Origin: JBBITI01 sp037440885
GTDB lineage: Bacteria; Chloroflexota; Dehalococcoidia; Dehalococcoidales; UBA2162
DNA length: 5,534 nucleotides
Assembly: GCA_037440885.1 (NCBI GenBank)
Contig: JBBITI010000106.1
Coordinates: forward strand, 1-5,534
Direction of reading: 5' to 3'
The position numbers and the translations under genes are program-made. The notes below the pieces were generated by a model. That model did no database searches and was not told the origin of the DNA. It saw only the letters and a program-made list of their open reading frames with translations. Below are positions 1 through 5,534 of the stretch, piece by piece; positions within the stretch are counted from its first letter, which is position 1; each line of letters begins with the position of its first letter.

Positions 1-385
1 TAGAACCCAGGGCACCGGTAAATACAGGCAATCTCATCGTCACTTTTGAATCACAGCCATATTCGGTTTCCGTATTAACTATGGGGAAGATAGCTGAATC
101 CGAATCGGCGGATATGCCTTCCGGCAGACCTTTCGCCCCCAGTGCATAACCTTGAATATTAAGATGCGAGTAGTCAACCGGATATTCCTTATCACCTCCG
201 GCTGTAACTTCGCCGAAAGGTCCCGGATAGAGTAGTTCCCGACTACGAAATGATGCTTTAAACACCTCGCAGTTACCAGTACATCCATCTACGCATCGCG
301 AGCATAGACCACTCGTTGGTACAACGCTTCGAGAACGGTTGGCAGTCCGGGTGGCTTCATTGGCATTTGGTCTTTGTAAATTCAT
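1..385 (-). CDS. FMN-binding glutamate synthase-like protein, N-terminal part (cut by window edge)
   Basis: This frame was found by translating the minus strand from an ATG at 385; it stays open for 128 codons to the window edge, so the C-terminus is missing. The start is supported by an AGGAG Shine-Dalgarno stretch (about 392-396) some 7 bases upstream. The N-terminus carries a C-x2-C-x3-C-x3-C motif (Cys28, 31, 35, 39), which suggests an iron-sulfur cluster. It is followed by the runs PFGEVTAGGDKEYPVDYSHL (56-75) and PVFTGALGS (120-128), which I recognise from the FMN-binding glutamate-synthase family (GltB central/FMN domain relatives, usually about 500 residues). Relatives share the FMN barrel of glutamate synthase, but true GOGAT activity is not shown for this stand-alone type. 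The FMN-binding part lies outside the window. It follows the ATP-grasp gene by 28 bases and is probably co-transcribed with it. Family assignment is from memory of conserved motifs and is fairly firm; the exact reaction is unknown. Confidence 0.8.
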   Translation of the reverse strand, partial: MNLQRPNANEATRTANRSRSVVPTSGLCSRCVDGCTGNCEVFKASFRSRELLYPGPFGEVTAGGDKEYPVDYSHLNIQGYALGAKGLPEGISADSDSAIFPIVNTETEYGCDSKVTMRLPVFTGALGS

Positions 386-413
386 TTCTTTCTCCTCATA
401 TTTATGTTACGTA

Positions 414-3056
414 TCAAGCTTTCCCGGTATCCAGAAAGCAGATTGCATTACGTGTGTGCGAGTCGGCGATGACTGCAGCTGTTGCACCGTTTGAAGTTAA
501 TGAAACATCGATAACAAGTACGATATCTTCAAAATCAGCTAGTTCCGGAGTTAATTTCGCCAACATGTTCGGTGATTGAGAGAAGAATATGGTGTTGAAA
601 TCAGACGAACTATCATCGGGATAGACTGGGAGATAGAGCATCCCGGATTCAACCAGGTCCTGAAAAAAGTGAGTTCCATATGAGACTTCGGGGGTTTGCC
701 CTGCCTCTTCACGGGCGACTTCAACCAGTACTACCGTGCTGTCGATGTCTGCGTATCCAACGTTCACACCGAGGGCTATGTTAGTACTACCCCAACGGCC
801 AGGCCCCATCATCATGACTTTTCCCGGTTTATTACGTAGATGGTTGTTTAAGGCTCCAACTACCCGACCAAGGTTTCTTTTGCCTGCGTCTGGTAATGCA
901 GTATATTTTTTCGGGTCAATATAGATAATGTGCCTGATATCTCTTACTGCTCCGGCGTTAATTGCCCGACTTGAGCGGAAAAGTATTTTTGTCTTAGGCA
1001 GATTATCGGGGATAGTTGTTCCGGTTTCGGTTAACGTCGGGACACGAAGGGAGCGACATTGAAGGAGATTTACTTTAACGTTGTTATCACTGTCGACATA
1101 AGCAGTGAATTCAATATCAACTGGTTGTTCCCAGGCATCCTCTAACCTGGCAAGGATGTCTCCGAGGATCGCCACCAGTCTTGTTTGGTTTATCAGGTTA
1201 TTGAAAGTGAGGACTAAATTTCTATCATGACTATTGTCCGTGTTTGAAAACCGATCCTGTATATATCCATCAGCCATTTCTGAAGTTATCAATCTCAAGA
1301 ATGGGTATTCAAAGTTTTTAACAATTTCTATAAAAGGACGGGTCGCCAGAGTATTTTCTTCGAGGTCTAAAATATCAACCATCCGTTGGGAATACTTAGC
1401 TACTTCCATGCCGATCTCAGGTCTAATCTGGGGATGACTGACGGCGATCATTCTGGGGTAATCACCACTCACGCGGTTAACAGCGCGGGTACCAAGACCG
1501 AATACCAGCCTGATCATGCCTTTTCGGGGATCGATACGGTCTGTCCAGGCATATAGGTTCCGAGAAAAAGCCACGCCGGCAAGACTTGGAAAGAAATAGT
1601 GCCGGTAGGGCATTCCGGAAACACGCTGCACCAGTACAGCCATTTGTTCATCGCCTTCTATCAAACCGCGCCGGTGGCGATAAGCAAGGGCATCCGGATT
1701 GAGTGCACTGGCGTATACCAGCTTGATTGCCCTGAGAAATGACTCAAGCCTATTTTCAGGACTGCCCTGGTTAGCGCAGAATTCACTACGGTATTTTCCG
1801 GCAAAGGCATCGGTGAACCCATCTTCAAGAAGACTTGATGAACGGACAATAATAGGGGCTTGTCCGTAATAATCAATCATTCCCCGGAACTGTTCCATTG
1901 TTTCAGATGAGAAATCACCGTCCAGAAATCTTTGCTCCAGCACGGCAAAATCTTCACGTGAAATCTTGCCTGTTTTAGTTAATTCCAGCCGGAGACGAAA
2001 AAGGTCGTTATTCACCAGAAACGTAAAAAACACATCCGAACCGATATAAAACGAATCATGTTCTTCCAGAACCTGTGAGTAATCAAACTTGCTTTTGTTG
2101 GAGAGGAGTACGTTTCTTGCAAGCAGCATACCTGCAGACTTGCCGCCGATTCTACCTGAACCAACCAGGCGATTTCTGATTTTTAACAGGTCCGAAAGTG
2201 GTAGATAGCGTTTTGAAAGCTGGACTAATTTCCGGTGATTACCGATCATCATCCGTGACATCGCTTCTGTCAATACGATAGTCTCATCAGTTGTTTCTGG
2301 CAGTTCCTTATCTAACTCACGGTTCTGGAGCAACCGGCGATAGACAGCATCCCATGGAGCAATAGACTGTGTGCTGGTATCAAGCGGTTTGGTGACTGCT
2401 GCTGCCAGTACACTGGCAGCAGCGCCGCTCCTCGAGATTGACTCCCATCTATCGACAGCTAACAAGTGAGGTATGAACATTTGCGGAGAATAGCGTCCCG
2501 ATACTTTGAGTGGTTGAATATAGGTATTACCTTCGACATGATAAACGTCAAGTAGTATTTGGGTAGTGTTGCGTATCCGAGCCACTGTAGAATGACCATG
2601 TTGTCCCCGTCTCAACGCGAAATAAGCCACAGCTTCAATCTGGAATAAATACGGACAGGTTACCTGAAAGAAATTAGCAAGGAGTTCGTCGGTAGCCCAT
2701 TCTTCTACCAACTCGGAAAGATTATCGAATACATAGCAGGTTTTCTTTCCTTTTATTTCAATAATCCGGTGTACTTGACCGGCGAAATTATCGAAGCCAT
2801 GACTGGGATCGATTTTGAAAATGGTAAGCCCGTTTTCCGGTTCAAAGATTGGTGGGTGAGTAGTAAAGTTGAGGTAAATACAGTTATACCCATCTCTTAT
2901 AGCCTGAGAAGCGAACGCCCTGGCAAAATAGGTATAATCCTCAAGCTGATCGACTTGCCAGACGACATTATCTCCCGAACGTAGCCTCTGCACAAGTTCA
3001 TCAAATTCGGGTATTCCACTGCGAACTGTTTCAGCGGCAGTATCCTGAGTTTCCAT
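414..3056 (-). CDS. PEP/pyruvate-binding (ATP-grasp) protein with degenerate KaiC/RecA-like N-terminal domain
   Basis: This 880-residue protein contains the nucleotide-binding ATP-grasp domain of PEP synthase and pyruvate phosphate dikinase. Visible motifs are GGKSAGM (304-310), VRSSSLLED and FAG (404-420), LVQR (475-478), AGVAFSRN (493-500), GLGTRAVNR (520-528), and the closing DIEF (647-650) and LLQCR (664-668). Residues about 10-205 resemble a RecA/KaiC-type fold (SGIPEFDEL; Walker-B-like YVFDNLSEL 108-116), but the expected Walker A GxxxxGKT is replaced by WQVDQLEDY (33-41). The C-terminal 190 residues hold GPGRWGSTN (751-759) and GTHFFQDLVE (794-803), which recur in this family but have no function I can name. 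The mobile phosphohistidine domain and the PEP/pyruvate barrel are absent, so it should not make PEP alone; it may phosphorylate a partner or act as a regulator. The ATG at 3056 is the first possible start, because an in-frame TAG sits at 3063-3065. The nearest GGAG is 12 bases upstream, a long spacing. Confidence 0.88.
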   Translation of the reverse strand: METQDTAAETVRSGIPEFDELVQRLRSGDNVVWQVDQLEDYTYFARAFASQAIRDGYNCIYLNFTTHPPIFEPENGLTIFKIDPSHGFDNFAGQVHRIIEIKGKKTCYVFDNLSELVEEWATDELLANFFQVTCPYLFQIEAVAYFALRRGQHGHSTVARIRNTTQILLDVYHVEGNTYIQPLKVSGRYSPQMFIPHLLAVDRWESISRSGAAASVLAAAVTKPLDTSTQSIAPWDAVYRRLLQNRELDKELPETTDETIVLTEAMSRMMIGNHRKLVQLSKRYLPLSDLLKIRNRLVGSGRIGGKSAGMLLARNVLLSNKSKFDYSQVLEEHDSFYIGSDVFFTFLVNNDLFRLRLELTKTGKISREDFAVLEQRFLDGDFSSETMEQFRGMIDYYGQAPIIVRSSSLLEDGFTDAFAGKYRSEFCANQGSPENRLESFLRAIKLVYASALNPDALAYRHRRGLIEGDEQMAVLVQRVSGMPYRHYFFPSLAGVAFSRNLYAWTDRIDPRKGMIRLVFGLGTRAVNRVSGDYPRMIAVSHPQIRPEIGMEVAKYSQRMVDILDLEENTLATRPFIEIVKNFEYPFLRLITSEMADGYIQDRFSNTDNSHDRNLVLTFNNLINQTRLVAILGDILARLEDAWEQPVDIEFTAYVDSDNNVKVNLLQCRSLRVPTLTETGTTIPDNLPKTKILFRSSRAINAGAVRDIRHIIYIDPKKYTALPDAGKRNLGRVVGALNNHLRNKPGKVMMMGPGRWGSTNIALGVNVGYADIDSTVVLVEVAREEAGQTPEVSYGTHFFQDLVESGMLYLPVYPDDSSSDFNTIFFSQSPNMLAKLTPELADFEDIVLVIDVSLTSNGATAAVIADSHTRNAICFLDTGKA

Positions 3057-3096
3057 TTGTAACTATGTCTCCAAAATTGACAGCCCCTTAATAGTA

Positions 3097-3121
3097 ACGG
3101 ATATCGGCAACCGATTACCGT
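3097..3121 (-). promoter_or_regulatory. Imperfect inverted repeat at the transcript start (possible operator or 5' hairpin)
   Basis: On the plus strand, ACGG and ATCGG pair with CCGAT and CCGT around a CAA loop, giving two stem blocks of 5 and 4 bp separated by a symmetric 2x2 mismatch. It lies just after the -10 box at 3129-3134, so it covers the predicted transcription start or the first bases of the 5' leader, roughly 40 bases ahead of the start codon of the ATP-grasp gene. It could be a repressor-binding dyad or a stabilising hairpin at the mRNA 5' end. No U-run follows in the direction of transcription, so it does not look like an intrinsic terminator. The pairing is seen; the function is inferred. 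Confidence 0.4.
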
Positions 3122-3128
3122 ATCTAGT

Positions 3129-3158
3129 ATTATATTCATATATTTTATCACCTGTCAA
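3129..3158 (-). promoter_or_regulatory. Sigma-70 type promoter for the ATP-grasp/glutamate-synthase-like pair
   Basis: Reading the minus strand, TTGACA (3153-3158) and TATAAT (3129-3134) both match the housekeeping sigma consensus exactly and are separated by 18 bp, one more than the ideal. The spacer is A/T-rich. The predicted start near 3122 gives a 5' leader of about 65 bases before the ATG at 3056. The promoter sits downstream of the arsenic genes, which suggests the metabolic pair has its own transcription start and does not depend on read-through from acr3. Confidence 0.7.
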
Positions 3159-3349
3159 TACCCTGGGAACACGTATTTCAAGTATTCGTAAGGAAAACCG
3201 GCAGATTCCAGTATACCGACAAAATTGTTAACAAAAGTCTTTAGCGAATGAGGCCGTTTTATGAGGGAAATATTGTGGTGGCGAGAGTCCAGATCGATGG
3301 GCAGATGTAGACCTTTCTTCTTCTGAGTCCTGAAATACCTGCATGTCAA
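3155..3349 (-). CDS. Doubtful 64-residue ORF overlapping the acr3 stop
   Basis: A TTG codon at 3347-3349 overlaps the TGA of acr3 (TTGA), and a GGAG lies 9 bases upstream (3359-3362), so translation by coupling is conceivable. The 64-residue product is basic (QKKKG near the start, SLIKRPHS in the middle) and has no membrane segment or metal motif. Its middle (LPIDLDSRHHNISLI, then RPHSLKTFVNNFVGIL) is faintly reminiscent of the last strand and helix of LysR-type regulator effector domains, so it might be the remnant of such a gene; this is a weak impression only. Its stop codon falls inside the -35 box of the next promoter. A rare start codon, lack of a clear family and its position argue that it may be non-coding. 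Confidence 0.22.
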   Translation of the reverse strand: MTCRYFRTQKKKGLHLPIDLDSRHHNISLIKRPHSLKTFVNNFVGILESAGFPYEYLKYVFPGY

Positions 3350-4422
3350 GAAGCTGATCTCCAGGATAATTTCCTGCGGAAATAAAGTCCTACATTTACC
3401 AGCAACAACAAAGTTGGCACTTCGATCAACGGCCCGATCACAGCTGTAAATGCCTGGCCAGACGCGATGCCGAAGACTCCCACCGCGACGGCGATTGCCA
3501 ATTCGAAGTTGTTACCCGCCGCATGGAACGCAATCGTCACTGTTTGCGGATAATTTCCGCTTAAACGCCTTCCCATCCAGAATGAGACAAACCACATAAT
3601 GGCAAAATAGACCACCAGGGGTATCGCCACTTTCACCACGTCCAGCGGCAACCGGACGATGATTTCACCCTTCAGGGAGAACATTACGATTATCGTAAAT
3701 AGGAGTGCAATTAATGTAATCGGATTTATCATGAAAACAAATTTGGTTTCGTACCATTGTTTACCTTTTGCCCGAATCAACAAGTATCGACTGATCATAC
3801 CTCCGAAGAACGGAATACCGAGGTAGATAAGTACACTCTGGGCGACTTCCCACAAGGATACGTGTACCTCCATTCCGCTCAAGCCGAAAAGCGGGGGCAG
3901 CACAGTGATGAAAATATATGCAAAGATAGAATAAAACACCATCTGGAATATAGAATTAAAAGCTACCAGTCCTGCAGAGTACTCATTATCGCCCTGGGCC
4001 AGTTCGCACCATACGATCACCATGGCGATACACCGGGCAAGACCGATCATAATCAGACCTACCATGTATTCCGGCATCGGCCAGATAAAACCAAGGAATA
4101 GCAGGGCTAAGAAAAACATGATAATCGGGCCGATCACCCAATTCTGCGTCAATGATAACGCCAGTACCTTCCAATTGCGGAAGAACTTTGGTAATTCCTC
4201 ATATTTGACCTTAGCCAGCGGTGGGTACATCATCAGAATCAGACCGATAGCAATGGGAATCGAAGTCGTACCTACAGAAAAGCGATTGATGACATCGGCA
4301 ATGGATGGAATAAAATATCCCAATCCTACCCCGATCGCCATCGCAATAATGATCCACAAAGATAAAAACCGGTCAACAACCGAAAGTTGAGGTCCTCGGG
4401 TAGCTGGTATCTGATTACTCAT
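3346..4422 (-). CDS. acr3: ACR3-family arsenite efflux permease
   Basis: This 358-residue membrane protein exports arsenite from the cytoplasm using the membrane potential or proton gradient. About ten hydrophobic segments are visible, roughly at residues 20-38, 55-68, 88-110, 119-139, 150-177, 192-209, 228-249, 262-284, 295-319 and 324-346, as expected for the BART-superfamily ACR3 fold. Family signatures are SVGTTSIPIAIGLILMMYPP (49-68), GLARCIAMVIVW (127-138), AAGNNFELAIAV (301-312) and GPLIEVP (330-336). Cys131 sits in the place of the essential cysteine of characterised ACR3 proteins (Cys129 in Alkaliphilus), and Glu307 in NNFEL has the same offset from the essential Glu305. Length is normal and the protein looks intact. 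Its ATG is two bases after the arsM stop and has only a poor A-rich ribosome site, so translation is probably coupled to arsM. It is distinct from the larger 12-segment ArsB pump. Confidence 0.95.
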   Translation of the reverse strand: MSNQIPATRGPQLSVVDRFLSLWIIIAMAIGVGLGYFIPSIADVINRFSVGTTSIPIAIGLILMMYPPLAKVKYEELPKFFRNWKVLALSLTQNWVIGPIIMFFLALLFLGFIWPMPEYMVGLIMIGLARCIAMVIVWCELAQGDNEYSAGLVAFNSIFQMVFYSIFAYIFITVLPPLFGLSGMEVHVSLWEVAQSVLIYLGIPFFGGMISRYLLIRAKGKQWYETKFVFMINPITLIALLFTIIVMFSLKGEIIVRLPLDVVKVAIPLVVYFAIMWFVSFWMGRRLSGNYPQTVTIAFHAAGNNFELAIAVAVGVFGIASGQAFTAVIGPLIEVPTLLLLVNVGLYFRRKLSWRSAS

Positions 4423-4424
4423 AA

Positions 4425-5204
4425 TTACTTTTTTTGTTTTTCTGCCTTAACGGTGACGGCGAACATCTGCTGCATCTCGTTTTCTTTACCGGTTTCGATA
4501 AAAAACTCGCGATGGGCAATGACTTCGCTGGTGGCAAATCCGGCCTCAGCAATCTTGTCTAAATACTCTTGTTTGGGCAGGGCTCCTGAGATACAGGCCG
4601 ACCAGGAATCCGCATTTTCCTGCATGAACGCAGGCATCGGTTTTTCCGAGACGATATCGGAAATCACCATTTTCCCCGTTGGTTTCAGAACGCGAAAGGC
4701 TTCTTTGAAAACCTTTAGTTTATCCGGAGCCAGGTTGATCACACAATTACTCATGATCGTGTCTACCGTATTATCTGCCAACGGGAGATTCTCGATATCA
4801 CCCAGGTGGAATTCAACGTTTTGATAACCCTTTTCTTGAGCCAGCGCATTTGCTTTCTTGACCATTACCGGGGTCATATCGACGCCGATCGCCTTACCAG
4901 TTGGACCGACTTTAATTGATGCCAGAAAGACATCGATGCCCGCTCCTGACCCCAAATCAAGCACGGTCTCTCCTGGTTGCAACACGGTGCAAGCTGCCGG
5001 ATTGCCGCAGCCCAGGCCAAGAGCTGACTCCTGTGGTATCTGCGCCAGTTCTTCCCGGGTGTATCCGGCAAGAATAGCTTCTGCCGCCGGATCACTGCCG
5101 CAACCACAACTACAACTGTCTGATGAACAGCAACTCTGTTCAGTTTGTTCAGCAATCAATGAATATTGTTCTTTAACCGCTTGTTTGATCTCGTTTTCGT
5201 TCAT
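4425..5204 (-). CDS. arsM: Arsenite S-adenosylmethionine methyltransferase ArsM
   Basis: This cytoplasmic 259-residue class I methyltransferase transfers methyl groups from S-adenosylmethionine to As(III), giving methylated arsenicals that can be volatile. The SAM-binding motif I is DLGSGAGID (83-91), with GVDMT (107-111) as the acidic end of strand 2 and GDIENLPL (135-142) further on. Three cysteines in conserved contexts, Cys66 (GLGCGNP), Cys154 (SNCVINL) and Cys204 (SACISGAL), match the As(III)-binding trio of characterised ArsM enzymes (C72, C174 and C224 in the Cyanidioschyzon protein). An N-terminal cluster of five cysteines (25, 26, 31, 33, 35) is often seen in bacterial members and could help bind metalloid. 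The start at 5204 is supported by GGGAG (5212-5216) 7 bases upstream. It lies 135 bases after the arsC fragment and is followed after two bases by acr3, so the two are almost certainly one transcript. Confidence 0.94.
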   Translation of the reverse strand: MNENEIKQAVKEQYSLIAEQTEQSCCSSDSCSCGCGSDPAAEAILAGYTREELAQIPQESALGLGCGNPAACTVLQPGETVLDLGSGAGIDVFLASIKVGPTGKAIGVDMTPVMVKKANALAQEKGYQNVEFHLGDIENLPLADNTVDTIMSNCVINLAPDKLKVFKEAFRVLKPTGKMVISDIVSEKPMPAFMQENADSWSACISGALPKQEYLDKIAEAGFATSEVIAHREFFIETGKENEMQQMFAVTVKAEKQKK

Positions 5205-5263
5205 TACAAGACTCCCGTGTAAATTTTCTATTATCCTTGTAAAGAGTTATTTCCTTTATCGGC

Positions 5264-5273
5264 GTATTAATAC
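5264..5273. repeat. Perfect 10-bp palindrome upstream of arsM
   Basis: GTATTAATAC is a perfect palindrome in the 135-base gap between the arsC fragment and arsM. It lies just downstream of a TATAAT (5279-5284, minus strand) and about where transcription from that box would begin. It might be a small operator, but a 10-bp palindrome in A/T-rich sequence arises easily by chance, and I do not see a second copy. Confidence 0.25.
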
Positions 5274-5278
5274 ATATT

Positions 5279-5284
5279 ATTATA
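5279..5284 (-). promoter_or_regulatory. Possible -10 box for an arsM-acr3 transcript
   Basis: Reading the minus strand, a perfect TATAAT lies about 75 bases ahead of the arsM start. No good -35 hexamer stands 16-18 bp upstream; the closest choice at 17 bp is CAATTC. The surrounding DNA is very A/T-rich, so this could be a chance match. If real, it would let arsM-acr3 be expressed independently of the damaged arsC upstream. Confidence 0.25.
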
Positions 5285-5339
5285 TTATCTCGAATTTTTC
5301 TGAATTGTTCGATAGTTTTTCTTTCGGATCTTGCGTTAT

Positions 5340-5534
5340 TTAGTCCTCAGTATCGATGAAACTAGCCGGACAAATTGCTTTTGCTTTGGTACCGCATCCC
5401 ATGGTTATCATCCGGTCAGCTTGTTTTACCATTACGAGAGTTAACAATTCGGGTTTGTTCTTGGGGAGCAGATCAATATTGTCAATGCAATAAGGAGCAT
5501 CCGGGAGGAGTACATATCCATCCCAAAGAAGGAC
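5340..5534 (-). CDS. arsC: Arsenate reductase (ArsC, low-molecular-weight phosphatase type), 3' part, possibly decaying
   Basis: The frame enters from the right edge and gives 64 residues before a TAA at 5340-5342. KPELLTLVMVKQADRMITMG (27-46) followed by CG, then ICPASFIDTED (54-64), is typical of thioredoxin-coupled arsenate reductases, which reduce arsenate to arsenite in the cytoplasm. Cys47 and Cys55 occupy the place of the redox cysteine pair; the P-loop with the nucleophilic cysteine would be off the window. In relatives I know, the TED is followed by W and then a D-P-K-x-K helix of roughly 20 more residues. Here the W position is a TAA, yet the same frame continues with QDPKEK and stays open to a TAA at 5280-5282. 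The first 20 residues also look unlike the family. This suggests a C-terminal truncation or an eroding gene. A complete upstream part cannot be judged from here. Confidence 0.75.
   Translation of the reverse strand, partial: VLLWDGYVLLPDAPYCIDNIDLLPKNKPELLTLVMVKQADRMITMGCGTKAKAICPASFIDTED

Noticed and set aside
79..288. A 69-residue minus-strand frame inside the left end
   Set aside because: It is an out-of-frame shadow of the glutamate-synthase-like gene, whose frame carries recognisable family motifs and a proper ribosome site.
3225..3234. TTGTTAACAA palindrome after acr3 as a terminator
   Set aside because: The stem would be entirely A/T-rich with a GTTAAC core and no stable G/C stem followed by a T-run, so it is not a credible intrinsic terminator.
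3757..4390. Plus-strand open frames of 114 and 122 residues opposite acr3
   Set aside because: They are antisense to a well-conserved permease gene, their products show no family resemblance, and they overlap each other.
5340..5342. The arsC stop as a recoded selenocysteine codon
   Set aside because: The codon is TAA, not TGA, and relatives carry tryptophan rather than cysteine at that place.
4387..5343. Plus-strand frames of 145 and 161 residues opposite arsM and the arsC gap
   Set aside because: They mirror conserved arsM codons, and the translated products look like random antisense sequence with no motif.
1..5534. CRISPR arrays, tRNA or rRNA genes, transposases and attachment sites
   Set aside because: No regularly spaced repeats, cloverleaf-like elements, insertion-sequence ends or transposase motifs were seen on either strand.

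Overview
All five recognisable genes lie on the minus strand, so the window reads right to left. Nothing convincing is coded on the plus strand. The content falls into an arsenic-detoxification block (about 3346-5534) and a metabolic block (about 1-3056), separated by a 289-base boundary that carries a strong promoter.

Arsenic block, in transcription order. First is the 3' part of a thioredoxin-type arsenate reductase (arsC), cut by the right window edge and ending in an early stop. Next is a complete arsenite S-adenosylmethionine methyltransferase (arsM). Only two bases later starts a complete ACR3-type arsenite efflux permease (acr3). Together they would reduce As(V) to As(III), then methylate or export As(III). 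No ArsR-type regulator is visible; one may lie beyond the right edge.

Boundary (3057-3345). It holds a short doubtful ORF overlapping the acr3 stop, a near-perfect sigma-70 promoter (TTGACA, 18 bp, TATAAT) pointing at the next gene, and an imperfect dyad at the expected start of the transcript. I see no convincing terminator after acr3.

Metabolic block. An 880-residue protein joins a degenerate RecA/KaiC-like domain to the ATP-grasp (PEP/pyruvate-binding) domain of PEP synthase/PPDK, and adds a family-specific C-terminal region. It lacks the phosphohistidine and PEP-binding barrel domains. After 28 bases comes the start of an FMN-binding glutamate-synthase-like protein with an N-terminal four-cysteine motif, cut by the left edge. 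The two probably form an operon.

Organism. These families, the Cys-rich glutamate-synthase-like protein and the moderate base composition suggest an anaerobic bacterium. Dehalococcoidia (Chloroflexota) is my best guess from remembered family resemblance, with low confidence; clostridial or deltaproteobacterial-type anaerobes remain possible. I found no clear undescribed system. The most interesting points are the apparently decaying arsC, the dyad at the internal promoter, and the unexplained pairing of the ATP-grasp fusion with the glutamate-synthase-like gene.
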